A DNA stretch of 64,000 bases. Source: CBDCZI01 sp965224495 (GTDB taxonomy: Bacteria > Bacteroidota > Bacteroidia > Cytophagales > JAAEPT01). The stretch is taken from NCBI GenBank assembly GCA_965224495.1, contig CBDCZI010000025.1:356666-420665 (forward strand), given 5' to 3'. A program made the translations under genes and the position numbers. The stretch's first letter is position 1. The number at the start of each line of letters is the position of its first letter. Below are positions 35,379 through 43,884 of this stretch, one piece after another. Under the pieces are notes generated by a model. That model was not told the origin of the DNA and did no database searches. It saw only the letters and a program-made list of their open reading frames with translations.

Positions 35379-37004
35379 ATGAGGTTGTATAGTTTAGTTA
35401 TTGGGTTATTAGTAGTTGTAAGTAGTGTTTTTGGTCAAAAAACGCCTCAGGTACAGAGTAAGATGCAGTTTGCAAATTTGCAATTGTCAATCAATAAAAG
35501 TGCTCGTCACAAAATTCAAAAAGAAGTAGATAAGTTACACCGTAGCAAATCATATTTCAAAAAATACGTAGAAAATGCGAACCTCCATTTCCCTATTATA
35601 GAACAAGCTTTTCGTGAAGAAGGTTGCCCAACGGATATTAAATACCTAATTATTCAAGAGAGTGGTATCAACGCCACGGCAGTTTCGAGTTCGAATGCTG
35701 TAGGGTACTGGCAGTTCAAAAAAGCAACGGGTCAAGAAGTCGGTTTGAAAATCGCAAAAGGTATTGACGAAAGAAAAAGTATTTATGCCTCAAGTCACGG
35801 TGCTGGGATTTATATGTTCAAAAATAACAAGCGGATAAACAACTGGATTTATACGATTATGGCGTACAATACAGGTGTTGGTGGTGCTCAGAAATATATC
35901 AAGTCTAAATACCGAGGAGTAAAAAAGATGGATGTTAACAGCCACACGCATTGGTATGTAATTAAATTTTTGGCTCACAAAATAGCATTCGAACAAGCTG
36001 TTGGTAAGGTTCCTCATAACCAAAAGTTATTGACTATAGAGGCAAAAAGTGGGCAATCAGTTAAACAATTAGCTAAAAAGTATAAAGTATCTGCTGAAAG
36101 TGCAAAAAGCTATAACGAATGGATTGGGTTCTCGAAAAGAATACCAAGTGATAAAAAATATGTTGTTATTTTTTCTGTGAAAAATGATGGTTCGGAAGAG
36201 CCTATAGAACCTATCGATAGTCAAGAAGAGGTGCTTACTCAAAACGAATCAGCAAACACACCAGGTACCCCAATAGCTTACCATTCTGTTTCTTTAAGTA
36301 CTAAAATACCACAAGTATCTAAATTAATTACAATTAATCGCCGTCCTGCTGTTATCCCAACTACAGGCGAATCGGTGGCTTCTCTCGCTCGAAAAGGAGG
36401 TGTCAGCCAAAAGAAATTTAGAAAATACAATGAATTAAAATCGTTTGAAGAAGTAATTGCAGGCGTGCCGTATTTCTTTAAAAGAAAGCGGGCAAAATCT
36501 AAAACACTCTATCATACCGTGGAGGCGGGAGAAACGACATGGAGTATCTCTCAAAAATACGGGATAAAGGAATGGAGCTTACGTACTAAAAACCGCATCA
36601 AAAAAAGGGAATCGTTGCTTTTGGGTCGTGAGTTATGGCTAAGAAAAACACGTCCTGACAAAACACCTATTAAGTTTAATAAAGTAAAAAGAGTAATCAA
36701 ACCAACCGTGCCACAACCTAAAGCTGAAGAAGTAAAAGAACCTAAAAAGGTGATTGGAAAAGAAGTTATCCCTGTGGTTGCAAAAGAAATTGAAGAGGAG
36801 GTCATTGAAAAACCTACTGTTTTACCTGACTCTGTACCTACAGAAAAACCAGTACTTGAAATGATGGATTACACCGTGAAACAAGGAGAGACGATGTATA
36901 GTATTTCAAGGAAATTTCAGGTTTCGGTAGCTGATTTATTAAAATGGAACAACAAAACGGATAACAGTTTGGATATTGGTCAAGTGATTAAGATCAAAAA
37001 ATAA
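35379..37004 (+). CDS. MltD-like lytic transglycosylase with LysM domains
   Basis: A 541-residue secreted cell-wall enzyme. I use the ATG at 35379, which gives the signal peptide MRLYSLVIGLLVVVSSVFGQ; the frame is open from a TTG at 35364. The SLT domain (about 50-180) has the catalytic Glu in IIQESGINATAVSSSNAVG, then AYNTGVGGA. Several LysM-type repeats follow, clearest at YHTVEAGETTWSISQKYGI and at the C-terminus, YTVKQGETMYSISRKFQV. It should cleave peptidoglycan in the periplasm. Confidence 0.92.
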   Translation: MRLYSLVIGLLVVVSSVFGQKTPQVQSKMQFANLQLSINKSARHKIQKEVDKLHRSKSYFKKYVENANLHFPIIEQAFREEGCPTDIKYLIIQESGINATAVSSSNAVGYWQFKKATGQEVGLKIAKGIDERKSIYASSHGAGIYMFKNNKRINNWIYTIMAYNTGVGGAQKYIKSKYRGVKKMDVNSHTHWYVIKFLAHKIAFEQAVGKVPHNQKLLTIEAKSGQSVKQLAKKYKVSAESAKSYNEWIGFSKRIPSDKKYVVIFSVKNDGSEEPIEPIDSQEEVLTQNESANTPGTPIAYHSVSLSTKIPQVSKLITINRRPAVIPTTGESVASLARKGGVSQKKFRKYNELKSFEEVIAGVPYFFKRKRAKSKTLYHTVEAGETTWSISQKYGIKEWSLRTKNRIKKRESLLLGRELWLRKTRPDKTPIKFNKVKRVIKPTVPQPKAEEVKEPKKVIGKEVIPVVAKEIEEEVIEKPTVLPDSVPTEKPVLEMMDYTVKQGETMYSISRKFQVSVADLLKWNNKTDNSLDIGQVIKIKK

Positions 37005-37097
37005 CACGTCCTACTTGACGTTTAGCTGATAATTCGTTAAACTGAAACTTAATAAGATTTATTGTCTTATTCAATCAACAAAAAGAAGAATTTATAT

Positions 37098-39089
37098 ATG
37101 GCTTTTTTTGAAAAAGAACATTTAAAAGGTGATATTTTCGGAGGTATCAATGCTGGAATTGTCGCGTTACCCGCAGCACTTGGTTTTGGAGCTTTAGCAG
37201 GGCTTTCTCCTATTTACGGTTTGTATAGTGCTATTTTCTTAGGGTTGTTTGCTGCTATTTTTGGCGGAACAAAAACATTGATAAGTAACCCTACAGGGCC
37301 AATGGCGGTCGTTACTTACGGACTAACTGTCGAATTGATAAAAGTGTTAGAAATCCCTGAAACGATGAATTCAGCTGATAAAATACTACAAATTTGGCCT
37401 TATTTGTTTTTTATATTTATAATCGCAGGAGCGTTTCAAATCATATTTGGTTTCTTGAAATTAGGTAAATATATTTCGTATATCCCTACACCTGTTGTAT
37501 CAGGGTTTATGAGTGGTATTGGGGTGATTATTATCGTATCTCAAATTCCCAAAGCATTAGGCTCTTCTTTAAATGTAAGAGGTACAGGAGATATTTTAAT
37601 GGCGTTACCTAATTTGATTGCTACTTCTGATTTACTCTCCGTGGGTATTGCTTTAGCAACTATTTTAATCATTTATTTTTTTCCAAAAGTCACAGCTAAA
37701 GTACCAAGTCCTTTGGTGGCTATTGTGGTCGTTACGGCAGCTATTTATTTTGCACACGTCAACTCTTCTTATTTGATACCGCAAATCCCTGAAAAATTAC
37801 CTCGTTTAACTGAGCAACTAGCTATATTCACTGATTTCGACACCTTGTTTTTTGCAGAAGGAAAAGAAGGTTTATTGATGCTTGTTATCTTGAGTGGTTT
37901 GACTTTGGCTATTATAGGTGTGATTGACGCTTTATTGACAGCTGTTGTTTCTGACCAATTAACAAAAGAAAAGCACAACAGTAATAGAGAATTATTTGGA
38001 CAAGGAGTAGGGAATATCGTGGCTGCCTTATTTGGTGGTATGATGGGTGCGGGAACAACACCAGCAACGGTTCTGAATATTAAATCAGGAGGACGTACAC
38101 GATTATCGGGAATTATCCATGCGTTATTATTAATCGCAATTTTATTGGTTGCAGCACCTGTAGCTTCGATGATACCTAAGGCTGCTTTAGCAGGGTTACT
38201 TATTACGGTAGGTTTTTCTATTTTGGATTTTGAAGTTTTTAAAGTGCTAAGGAAAATACCAAAACAAGACAATTATGTGATGTTAATGGTGTTAGCAATG
38301 ACGGCTTTTTGGGATTTAATGTACGCCGTGGCAGCAGGATTGATTTTAGCCTCACTCATGTTTATGAAAAAGATGGCTGATGCGGTAGAGGTAGATACAA
38401 GAAACTCAAAAGTAGATAGGTTGGTTGATCAATTGGTAGACACTTTTCCGGACTCTAAAGCATTTCGTAAAAATGTATTGATTAAAAACATAAAAGGACC
38501 TATGTTTTTTGGATTTGCAAGCCGTTTCCAAGATAGTTTGGAAGAGGTTAATGAGGTAAAAGCGGTGTTGTTAAACTTAGGTTCATCTACTTATATGGAT
38601 CAATCAGGCGTTTATACTTTGAAAGATTCCATTCAGCGCTTAAAAGACAAAAACATTACAGTCGTGATGAGTGAAGTTAAAAAAACAGCAATGGAGCTTT
38701 TGCTTGGCGTTGGAGTTGTTCCAGACCTTGTTGCTGAAGACCATGTTTTTTCGTCTGTAGAAGAATGTGTGATGTGGCTTCGTGAACCTGGGCATTTGGA
38801 AGATGTTTTTGAAGATGACGGGAACTTATATATCCCTACTGCTTACACACCAAATGGTGATGGCATTAATGACGAATGGGATATCAGACATATCGATAAA
38901 TTCCCTGAGTGCGTGGTGGATATTTACACGAGAGAAGGTGTACACGTTTTCCATTCGATAGGATACAAAGAAATGTGGGAAGGTGAATACGAAGGCAAAC
39001 GACTGCCTTCAGATACTTACCATTACTCAATTGACCTCTACGGAGATGAAAAAGAGATCAAAAAAGGTGACGTGAGTATTTTTAGGTAA
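37098..39089 (+). CDS. SulP anion transporter with STAS domain fused to a CHU_C (T9SS type-B sorting) domain
   Basis: A 663-residue protein. Residues 1 to about 430 are a SulP transporter with many membrane helices (GGINAGIVALPAALGFGALA at the start, SNPTGPMAVVTYG). Residues about 455-560 are a STAS domain (GPMFFGFASRFQDSL, STYMDQSGVYTL). Residues about 575-663 are a gliding-motility-associated C-terminal domain: IPTAYTPNGDGINDEWDI, then VDIYTREGVHVFHS and GKRLPSDTYHYSIDL. This domain normally directs exported proteins to T9SS, but here it follows a cytoplasmic domain. There is no frameshift or stop between the parts. The ATG at 37098 is preferred over a TTG at 37062. Confidence 0.92.
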   Translation: MAFFEKEHLKGDIFGGINAGIVALPAALGFGALAGLSPIYGLYSAIFLGLFAAIFGGTKTLISNPTGPMAVVTYGLTVELIKVLEIPETMNSADKILQIWPYLFFIFIIAGAFQIIFGFLKLGKYISYIPTPVVSGFMSGIGVIIIVSQIPKALGSSLNVRGTGDILMALPNLIATSDLLSVGIALATILIIYFFPKVTAKVPSPLVAIVVVTAAIYFAHVNSSYLIPQIPEKLPRLTEQLAIFTDFDTLFFAEGKEGLLMLVILSGLTLAIIGVIDALLTAVVSDQLTKEKHNSNRELFGQGVGNIVAALFGGMMGAGTTPATVLNIKSGGRTRLSGIIHALLLIAILLVAAPVASMIPKAALAGLLITVGFSILDFEVFKVLRKIPKQDNYVMLMVLAMTAFWDLMYAVAAGLILASLMFMKKMADAVEVDTRNSKVDRLVDQLVDTFPDSKAFRKNVLIKNIKGPMFFGFASRFQDSLEEVNEVKAVLLNLGSSTYMDQSGVYTLKDSIQRLKDKNITVVMSEVKKTAMELLLGVGVVPDLVAEDHVFSSVEECVMWLREPGHLEDVFEDDGNLYIPTAYTPNGDGINDEWDIRHIDKFPECVVDIYTREGVHVFHSIGYKEMWEGEYEGKRLPSDTYHYSIDLYGDEKEIKKGDVSIFR

Positions 39090-39132
39090 TAACTATTTTA
39101 ATAGTAATAAGGAGTTCTAAGAAACGAAAAAA

Positions 39133-39170
39133 ACAAAGAGCCGTGTCATTTATTTGATACGGCTCTTTGT
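39133..39170. terminator. Bidirectional terminator between the SulP and HAD genes
   Basis: Sixteen pairs: 39133-39148 with 39155-39170, one G-T, loop of six. A-rich on the left and short T on the right; serves both converging genes. Confidence 0.85.
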
Positions 39171-39173
39171 GTG

Positions 39174-39806
39174 TTAGTCCAATACGCCTTTTAAGTAATG
39201 TAAGATAGAAATGGGTGGCTCGACGTGAATAGTTTGAATACCGACCTTTTGAGCGGCTAAGACGTTATCGACATTGTCATCTAAGAAAAGTGTCTCTTCG
39301 GGCTTTATATTAGCGTCCTTGAGCAGGAACTCATAGATGTCTCTGTCTGGTTTCCTTCGGTTTATTTCATACGAATAATAAATCTTTCCGAAAACATTTT
39401 TCAAATCGTTCTCTCCTGTACTTTTCTCTAATATATCATTTACTCCTATAATATGTAAGTTTGAAGTATTGCTTAAAACATAGGTGCTGTATTTTTTATT
39501 GATTTCTTTTACCAAATCAATACGTTCTTTGGGCAATTCTAACAACAAAGCATTCCACGCTACGATTATTTCTTCGTCAGATTGGGTTAATTTTAAAGAT
39601 TTTCGGATAGTAGTAACAAATTCTTGGTCAGAAAGTGTTCCTCGTTCGTAAACGTCCCAAACATTTAATTCACTCATTATCTTTTTTACTTCTTCGAGAG
39701 AATAAGGTGATAATTGAGCAAAGGCATTGAAAGTCAGTTCGAAGTCGATATCGATAACTACGCCACCCAAATCGAAAACAATATTTTTTATCGTTGAATA
39801 GTTCAT
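39174..39806 (-). CDS. HAD family hydrolase (HAD-IA type)
   Basis: A 210-residue phosphatase-like protein. Motif I is VFDLGGVVIDID near residue 7, motif II is YVLSNTSNLH near 100, motif III is the Lys/Arg region RRKPDRDIYEFLL and motif IV is FLDDNVDNVLAA. The start is the ATG at 39806. HAD-IA enzymes with the DLGGV motif are usually alpha-D-glucose-1-phosphatase- or epoxide-hydrolase-like; the substrate cannot be assigned here. Confidence 0.88.
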   Translation of the reverse strand: MNYSTIKNIVFDLGGVVIDIDFELTFNAFAQLSPYSLEEVKKIMSELNVWDVYERGTLSDQEFVTTIRKSLKLTQSDEEIIVAWNALLLELPKERIDLVKEINKKYSTYVLSNTSNLHIIGVNDILEKSTGENDLKNVFGKIYYSYEINRRKPDRDIYEFLLKDANIKPEETLFLDDNVDNVLAAQKVGIQTIHVEPPISILHYLKGVLD

Positions 39807-39821
39807 TTTATTACATTTTAC

Positions 39822-39852
39822 TTGTGTTTCTAAATACAAATATGCAACTTTG
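39822..39852 (+). promoter_or_regulatory. Promoter of the tRNA gene
   Basis: TTG at 39822-39824 and CAACTTTG at 39845-39852, spaced 20 bases; only the first T of TAnnTTTG is replaced. The start would be near 39859, about 24 bases before the tRNA. Confidence 0.5.
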
Positions 39853-39882
39853 CACTCTCAATTCAAAGAAGAAATTCTTTGA

Positions 39883-39956
39883 GGGCCTATAGCTCAGCTG
39901 GTTAGAGCATCTGACTCATAATCAGGGGGTCCCTGGTTCGAGCCCAGGTGGGCCCA
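39883..39956 (+). tRNA. tRNA with CAT anticodon, probably tRNA-Ile2 (or elongator Met)
   Basis: A 74-base cloverleaf: acceptor GGGCCTA with TGGGCCC, D arm GCTC/GAGC, anticodon arm TCTGA/TCAGG with loop CTCATAA (anticodon 39917-39919), T arm CCTGG/CCAGG with TTCGAGC. The discriminator is A and CCA is not encoded. C4-G69 and C5-G68 in the acceptor resemble tRNA-Ile2, whose C34 becomes lysidine, but elongator Met cannot be excluded. Confidence 0.9.
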
Positions 39957-39966
39957 CAATGGGTAG

Positions 39967-40001
39967 AAGCGGTTTTAATTCATTTTAAAACCGCTTTTTT
40001 T
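39967..40001 (+). terminator. Terminator after the tRNA
   Basis: Twelve pairs: 39967-39978 with 39985-39996 (loop TTCATT), followed by a T run. Typical intrinsic terminator. Confidence 0.9.
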
Positions 40002-40050
40002 ATGCTTTTAATCTAATTTTTTATAGTTTGAACCTGTAAATTTAAGACGT

Positions 40051-40818
40051 ATGAAAATTGTTTCTTGGAATGTTAATGGTGTTCGTGCCATAGTCAAAAA
40101 AGATTTTATTGAGTTATTTAAGCAAATGGATGCAGACGTCCTTTGTTTGCAGGAAACCAAAGCACAAGATGACCAAGTAGCCGAAGCGTTAGATTGGATA
40201 GAAGGTTATCATATTTATTCTAACTCAGCGATTAAAAAAGGTTATTCGGGTACGGCTATTATCACGAAACAAAAGCCTTTGCAGGTGACTTACGGTTTAG
40301 GAATAGAAGAGCACGACACAGAAGGACGTGTATTAACTGCTGAGTTTGAAAAATACTTTGTGGTTACTGTTTATGTACCCAATTCAAAAAACACATTGGC
40401 ACGTTTGCCTTACAGACAAACGTGGGATGCTGATTTTTTAACGTTTTTGAAGAATTTAGAGAAAATAAAACCTGTTATCGTAAATGGCGATTTCAATGTT
40501 GCACACAAGGATGTCGATCTTGCTCGTCCCAAAGCGAACTACAATAAGTCAGCTGGGTATATGCAAGAAGAAATTGATGGCATGGATAATTTTACGGAGG
40601 CAGGCTTATTGGATACTTTTAGATTGTTACACCCTGAAGCAGATGAAAATTACTCGTGGTGGAGTTATAGAGGTGGTGCAAGGCAACGTAATGTAGGTTG
40701 GCGTATCGATTACTTCTTAGCGAGCGAAAGCATCAAGGAGAATATTAAAGAAGCGTTTATTTTACAAGATTATATGGGGTCTGACCATTGCCCAGTTGGG
40801 GTTGTGGTAGGGTTTTAA
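40051..40818 (+). CDS. xth: Exodeoxyribonuclease III
   Basis: A 255-residue AP endonuclease/3'-5' exonuclease for base-excision repair. Catalytic motifs of the EEP fold are present: SWNVNGVRA at the start, CLQETKAQ with the Glu near 34, VNGDFNVAHKDVDL, and the final GSDHCPVGV with Asp-His. It is followed four bases later by the gene at 40823. Confidence 0.97.
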   Translation: MKIVSWNVNGVRAIVKKDFIELFKQMDADVLCLQETKAQDDQVAEALDWIEGYHIYSNSAIKKGYSGTAIITKQKPLQVTYGLGIEEHDTEGRVLTAEFEKYFVVTVYVPNSKNTLARLPYRQTWDADFLTFLKNLEKIKPVIVNGDFNVAHKDVDLARPKANYNKSAGYMQEEIDGMDNFTEAGLLDTFRLLHPEADENYSWWSYRGGARQRNVGWRIDYFLASESIKENIKEAFILQDYMGSDHCPVGVVVGF

Positions 40819-40822
40819 ATTT

Positions 40823-41665
40823 ATGTCTCTTTTTGAAACTTCTATTCGGTCAACGCTGACTAAGCTTTTCCCGTTTTCGGAAGTGGTTGCTGAGGTGCCT
40901 TTTCTTATTTTAAAGGTTTCTGATACGCTGTTTTTTCATTTGGTAAGTTTGGATAAGGTGTCTTCGGCTCTTTTAACTACTTATTTTGAGGATTTGTCAA
41001 ATACATATACTTCAAAAAACCAACAAATCATTCATGTGTGGGAAGACCATTGGGTTGCCCATCAAGCTGTGATTTGCTCTCGATTAGCCTCTTTGGCTGG
41101 TGTAACTACAAAAATACACGGAAGAAAAACGAAAGTCAGACGCATCGATCAAGACGAGTTTTATTCTTTTTTGAATGCTAATCATTTGCAAGGTGCCGTT
41201 TCTGCTAAGTACAAGTTAGGGTTGTTTGCTAAGGATAGGTTGGTGGCAGTTGCCGGCTTTAGTCACCCTCGAAAAATTACTCGTGGAGAACAGCTTTATC
41301 GTTCTTCAGAATTGATACGTTTTTGTAATTTGATAGACCATACCGTGATTGGAGGAATGGATAAATTATTGAAACATTTTATTACAAATTTCACGGTAGA
41401 TGACGTAATGAGTTACGCTGATAGAGATTGGTCAAACGGAAAAAGTTATTTGCGTTTAGGTTTTGCCTTTATCGAACAGACAAAACCGACTTCTTTTTGG
41501 GTTGATTTAACTTCTAAAAAACGCTATTTTGAACATTCGTTAGCTAAAGAATTAAATTTGACGGAAGAGAAATTACATACGCACCTTATACAACACAATT
41601 TTTTACCCATTACAAATTCTGGGAACTTGAAATTTATCAAGGACTTACTCATTAACAAGGTTTAA
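40823..41665 (+). CDS. Uncharacterised protein with a phage/homing-endonuclease-like C-terminal region
   Basis: A 280-residue protein with no membrane segment. The central part (HVWEDHWVAHQAVICSRLA, then RRIDQDEFYSFLNANHLQG, VAGFSHPRK, IRFCNLIDHTVIGGMDKLL and SYADRDWSNGKSYLRLGF) resembles a region seen in phage Hef-like homing endonucleases and related DNA-associated proteins. The catalytic nature is unclear. It lies between xth and miaA, and its TAA stop overlaps the proposed miaA start. I cannot assign a function. Confidence 0.6.
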   Translation: MSLFETSIRSTLTKLFPFSEVVAEVPFLILKVSDTLFFHLVSLDKVSSALLTTYFEDLSNTYTSKNQQIIHVWEDHWVAHQAVICSRLASLAGVTTKIHGRKTKVRRIDQDEFYSFLNANHLQGAVSAKYKLGLFAKDRLVAVAGFSHPRKITRGEQLYRSSELIRFCNLIDHTVIGGMDKLLKHFITNFTVDDVMSYADRDWSNGKSYLRLGFAFIEQTKPTSFWVDLTSKKRYFEHSLAKELNLTEEKLHTHLIQHNFLPITNSGNLKFIKDLLINKV

Positions 41666-42582
41666 TTATCGAAAAACTCATAGTCATATTAGGTCCTACC
41701 GCTTCTGGAAAAACAAAAGTAGCGACGCATTTAGCTCACCAGATAAATGGTGAAGTAATCAGTGCAGATGCTCGGCAGGTTTATAAGCAAATGGATATTG
41801 GTACAGGTAAAGACTTGGGCGAATATAGAATTGATGGCGAAGCTATTCCTTACCATTTGATTGATGTTTGTGAAGCAGGGACGAAGTATTTGTTACCAGA
41901 TTTTCAACGTGATTTTCAAGTTGTATTTGACCAGATAAATCAACAAAAACACACGGCTATCTTGTGTGGAGGAACAGGCCTGTATTTAGAGGCTGTCTTA
42001 GAAAATCATCAGTTTACGGCTGTTCCTGAAAATGGAGTGTTTAGAATGCGTGTGGAGAATAAAACGCACAACGAACTGTTGGTTGAGTTTGGGGAATTAG
42101 AAAAACCTAAGGAGTTTACGCCTGATTTGTCAACAAGAAAACGTACGGTTCGAGCGATTGAACTTGCTTTGTATTTTGAAAGCAATCCTTTTTCGACTGC
42201 CCAAAAAAGTGATTTCGAAGCGGTGATTTTCGGTTTGAATATCTCTCGTGAATTGCGACGTGAAAAAATATCTAAACGTTTGCACGAGCGACTAAATAAC
42301 GGAATGATTGAAGAGGTTCAGGCGTTACTTGACACGGGGATACCTGCCGATGATTTGGTTTATTATGGGTTGGAATACAAGTTTATCACCGAGTACTTAG
42401 TAGGGAAATTGTCTTTGCAGGAAATGACTGACCGATTAGAAATTGCAATTCATCAGTTTGCAAAAAGGCAAATGACTTGGTTTCGAAGAATGGAAAGAAA
42501 AGGTCATGTTATTCATTGGTTAGATGCTGAATGGGAAATGGTGGACAAATTGGCATTTATAAACAAGGTATTGAAAGGCTAA
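41665..42582 (+). CDS. miaA: tRNA dimethylallyltransferase, probably starting at an ATT codon
   Basis: A 305-residue enzyme that adds the isopentenyl group to A37 of tRNAs reading UNN codons. The essential P-loop ILGPTASGKT and the SADARQVYKQMDIGTGK motif lie upstream of the first ATG (41791), and the frame between the stop at 41653-41655 and that ATG contains no ATG, GTG or TTG. Reading from ATT at 41665 gives IIEKLIVILGPTASGKT and a normal family length. That ATT overlaps the upstream stop as TAATT, where other pairs here have TAATG. An assembly error at 41667 is the alternative. Confidence 0.85.
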   Translation: MIEKLIVILGPTASGKTKVATHLAHQINGEVISADARQVYKQMDIGTGKDLGEYRIDGEAIPYHLIDVCEAGTKYLLPDFQRDFQVVFDQINQQKHTAILCGGTGLYLEAVLENHQFTAVPENGVFRMRVENKTHNELLVEFGELEKPKEFTPDLSTRKRTVRAIELALYFESNPFSTAQKSDFEAVIFGLNISRELRREKISKRLHERLNNGMIEEVQALLDTGIPADDLVYYGLEYKFITEYLVGKLSLQEMTDRLEIAIHQFAKRQMTWFRRMERKGHVIHWLDAEWEMVDKLAFINKVLKG

Positions 42583-42641
42583 TTTTTGTCATGCTTTGTG
42601 TTTTTTTTGAGGGAAAAATGAAGTTGTAAGCTGTAGTTTTT

Positions 42642-42649
42642 TATCTTTG
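42642..42649 (+). promoter_or_regulatory. -7 element upstream of the ferredoxin reductase gene
   Basis: TATCTTTG at 42642-42649, with TTG at 42624-42626 only 15 bases upstream. The start would be near 42656. Confidence 0.5.
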
Positions 42650-42712
42650 CTTACATAAGAAAGAAATTTAATTAATTGTACTATTTAAATGGGTTTTTAC
42701 CCTGCTGATTTT

Positions 42713-43792
42713 ATGAGTATCAATAAAATAAAAATAAAAATCGCTAAGGTTGTCAAAGAAACGGCTGATGCGGTAAGTATCTATTTCGAAGGAAGTCAAT
42801 TCCCTTTTTCATACCAATCTGGGCAGTATGTAACACTGATTGTAGATATAAACGGAGAAGAAGTACGTCGTCCCTATTCATTGTGTACAGCTGATGGAAT
42901 TGACGAAAACCCTGGGGTGACGATTAAAAGAGTAGAGAAAGGGTTGATGTCTAACTTTTTGAATGACCATGCAAAAGAAGGAATGGAGTTAGAAATAATG
43001 GAGACAATGGGTAGTTTTAAATACACGCCTGATGCTTCACTTTCTCGTTCGTTGGTATTGATTGGTGGAGGTAGTGGTGTAACGCCGATGCTTTCTATCT
43101 TGAAAAAAGCATTAAAAGAAGAACCTAACACTACAATCTGTTTCGTTTATGTAAATAAAAATGCAAAAGCGACTATTTTTTATGAGCAGTTTGAAGAGTT
43201 AAATAGAACGAACGATAATTTCACCTTGTATCATTACTTTTCGGATGAAAACAAAGTTGAGCCTGTAAAGCGAAGAGGTTTGGGACGTTTGTTTAGAAAA
43301 ACAAAAAACTATGAGTTTGCTCATCGTATTGATGCACCAAAGTTGAGTGAGATTTTAAAAGGGTTTGCTGTTGAAGAAGCAGAAGTATTCTTATGTGGAC
43401 CAAATGGTTTGATGGAAGTAGCCGAAGTAACATTGAAAGTGAATTTCTCAAAATGGAAGGTAAACCAAGAGAAATTTTTCTCTGCAAAAGAGAAAGTTTA
43501 CGAGGCACAAGCAACCGAAGGGAAGCATAAAGTGACGATCAAAATGAATGGTGAAACGCACGAAGTAGAAGTTGGTGCGGTAAAGAGTATCTTATTTGAA
43601 GGTTTGGACAACGGTATCGATATGCCGTTTAGTTGCCAAAGCGGACTTTGTACAGCTTGTATGGGTAAATGTACTTCTGGAAAAATAGAGATGACAGAAA
43701 ACTCAGGGCTTACTGATGATGAAGTGGAAGAAGGATACGTTTTGACATGTACAGGACACCCGAAATCGGACGTTGTAATTGAAATAGATTAA
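42713..43792 (+). CDS. Ferredoxin-NADP reductase-type protein with C-terminal 2Fe-2S domain (PaaE/HCR-like)
   Basis: A 359-residue electron-transfer flavoprotein. The FAD domain has RRPYSLCTADG near residue 50, the NAD domain has GGGSGVTPMLSILKK and CGPNGLMEVAE, and a plant-type ferredoxin domain at the C-terminus has CQSGLCTACMGKC with a final Cys in YVLTCTGHP. An ATG at 42689 (MGFYPADF) would add eight residues; I prefer 42713 because it aligns with the family. Relatives supply electrons to oxygenases such as phenylacetyl-CoA epoxidase or to hybrid-cluster proteins; the partner is not next to it. Confidence 0.88.
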   Translation: MSINKIKIKIAKVVKETADAVSIYFEGSQFPFSYQSGQYVTLIVDINGEEVRRPYSLCTADGIDENPGVTIKRVEKGLMSNFLNDHAKEGMELEIMETMGSFKYTPDASLSRSLVLIGGGSGVTPMLSILKKALKEEPNTTICFVYVNKNAKATIFYEQFEELNRTNDNFTLYHYFSDENKVEPVKRRGLGRLFRKTKNYEFAHRIDAPKLSEILKGFAVEEAEVFLCGPNGLMEVAEVTLKVNFSKWKVNQEKFFSAKEKVYEAQATEGKHKVTIKMNGETHEVEVGAVKSILFEGLDNGIDMPFSCQSGLCTACMGKCTSGKIEMTENSGLTDDEVEEGYVLTCTGHPKSDVVIEID

Positions 43793-43812
43793 AGAACTTT
43801 GTTCTAATTCAC

Positions 43813-43860
43813 ACAAAAAACACCTGCTAAGTTTCAATAAATTTAGCAGGTGTTTTTTGT
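43813..43860. terminator. Bidirectional terminator between converging genes
   Basis: About eighteen pairs: 43813-43830 with 43843-43860, including an A6/T6 outer section. Serves the reductase gene and the FtsX-like gene. Confidence 0.9.
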
Positions 43861-43884
43861 TTTAGAGAACTTATTATTTCATGA

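Noticed and set aside
37769..38272. Minus-strand 167-codon ORF within the SulP gene
   Set aside because: Antisense reading of a membrane-protein gene; no family signature.
39883..39956. Initiator tRNA-Met
   Set aside because: The acceptor opens with a G1-C72 pair and the anticodon stem lacks the three G-C pairs expected of the initiator.
42874..43131. Minus-strand ORF in the ferredoxin reductase gene
   Set aside because: Overlaps a complete, motif-bearing gene and has no support.
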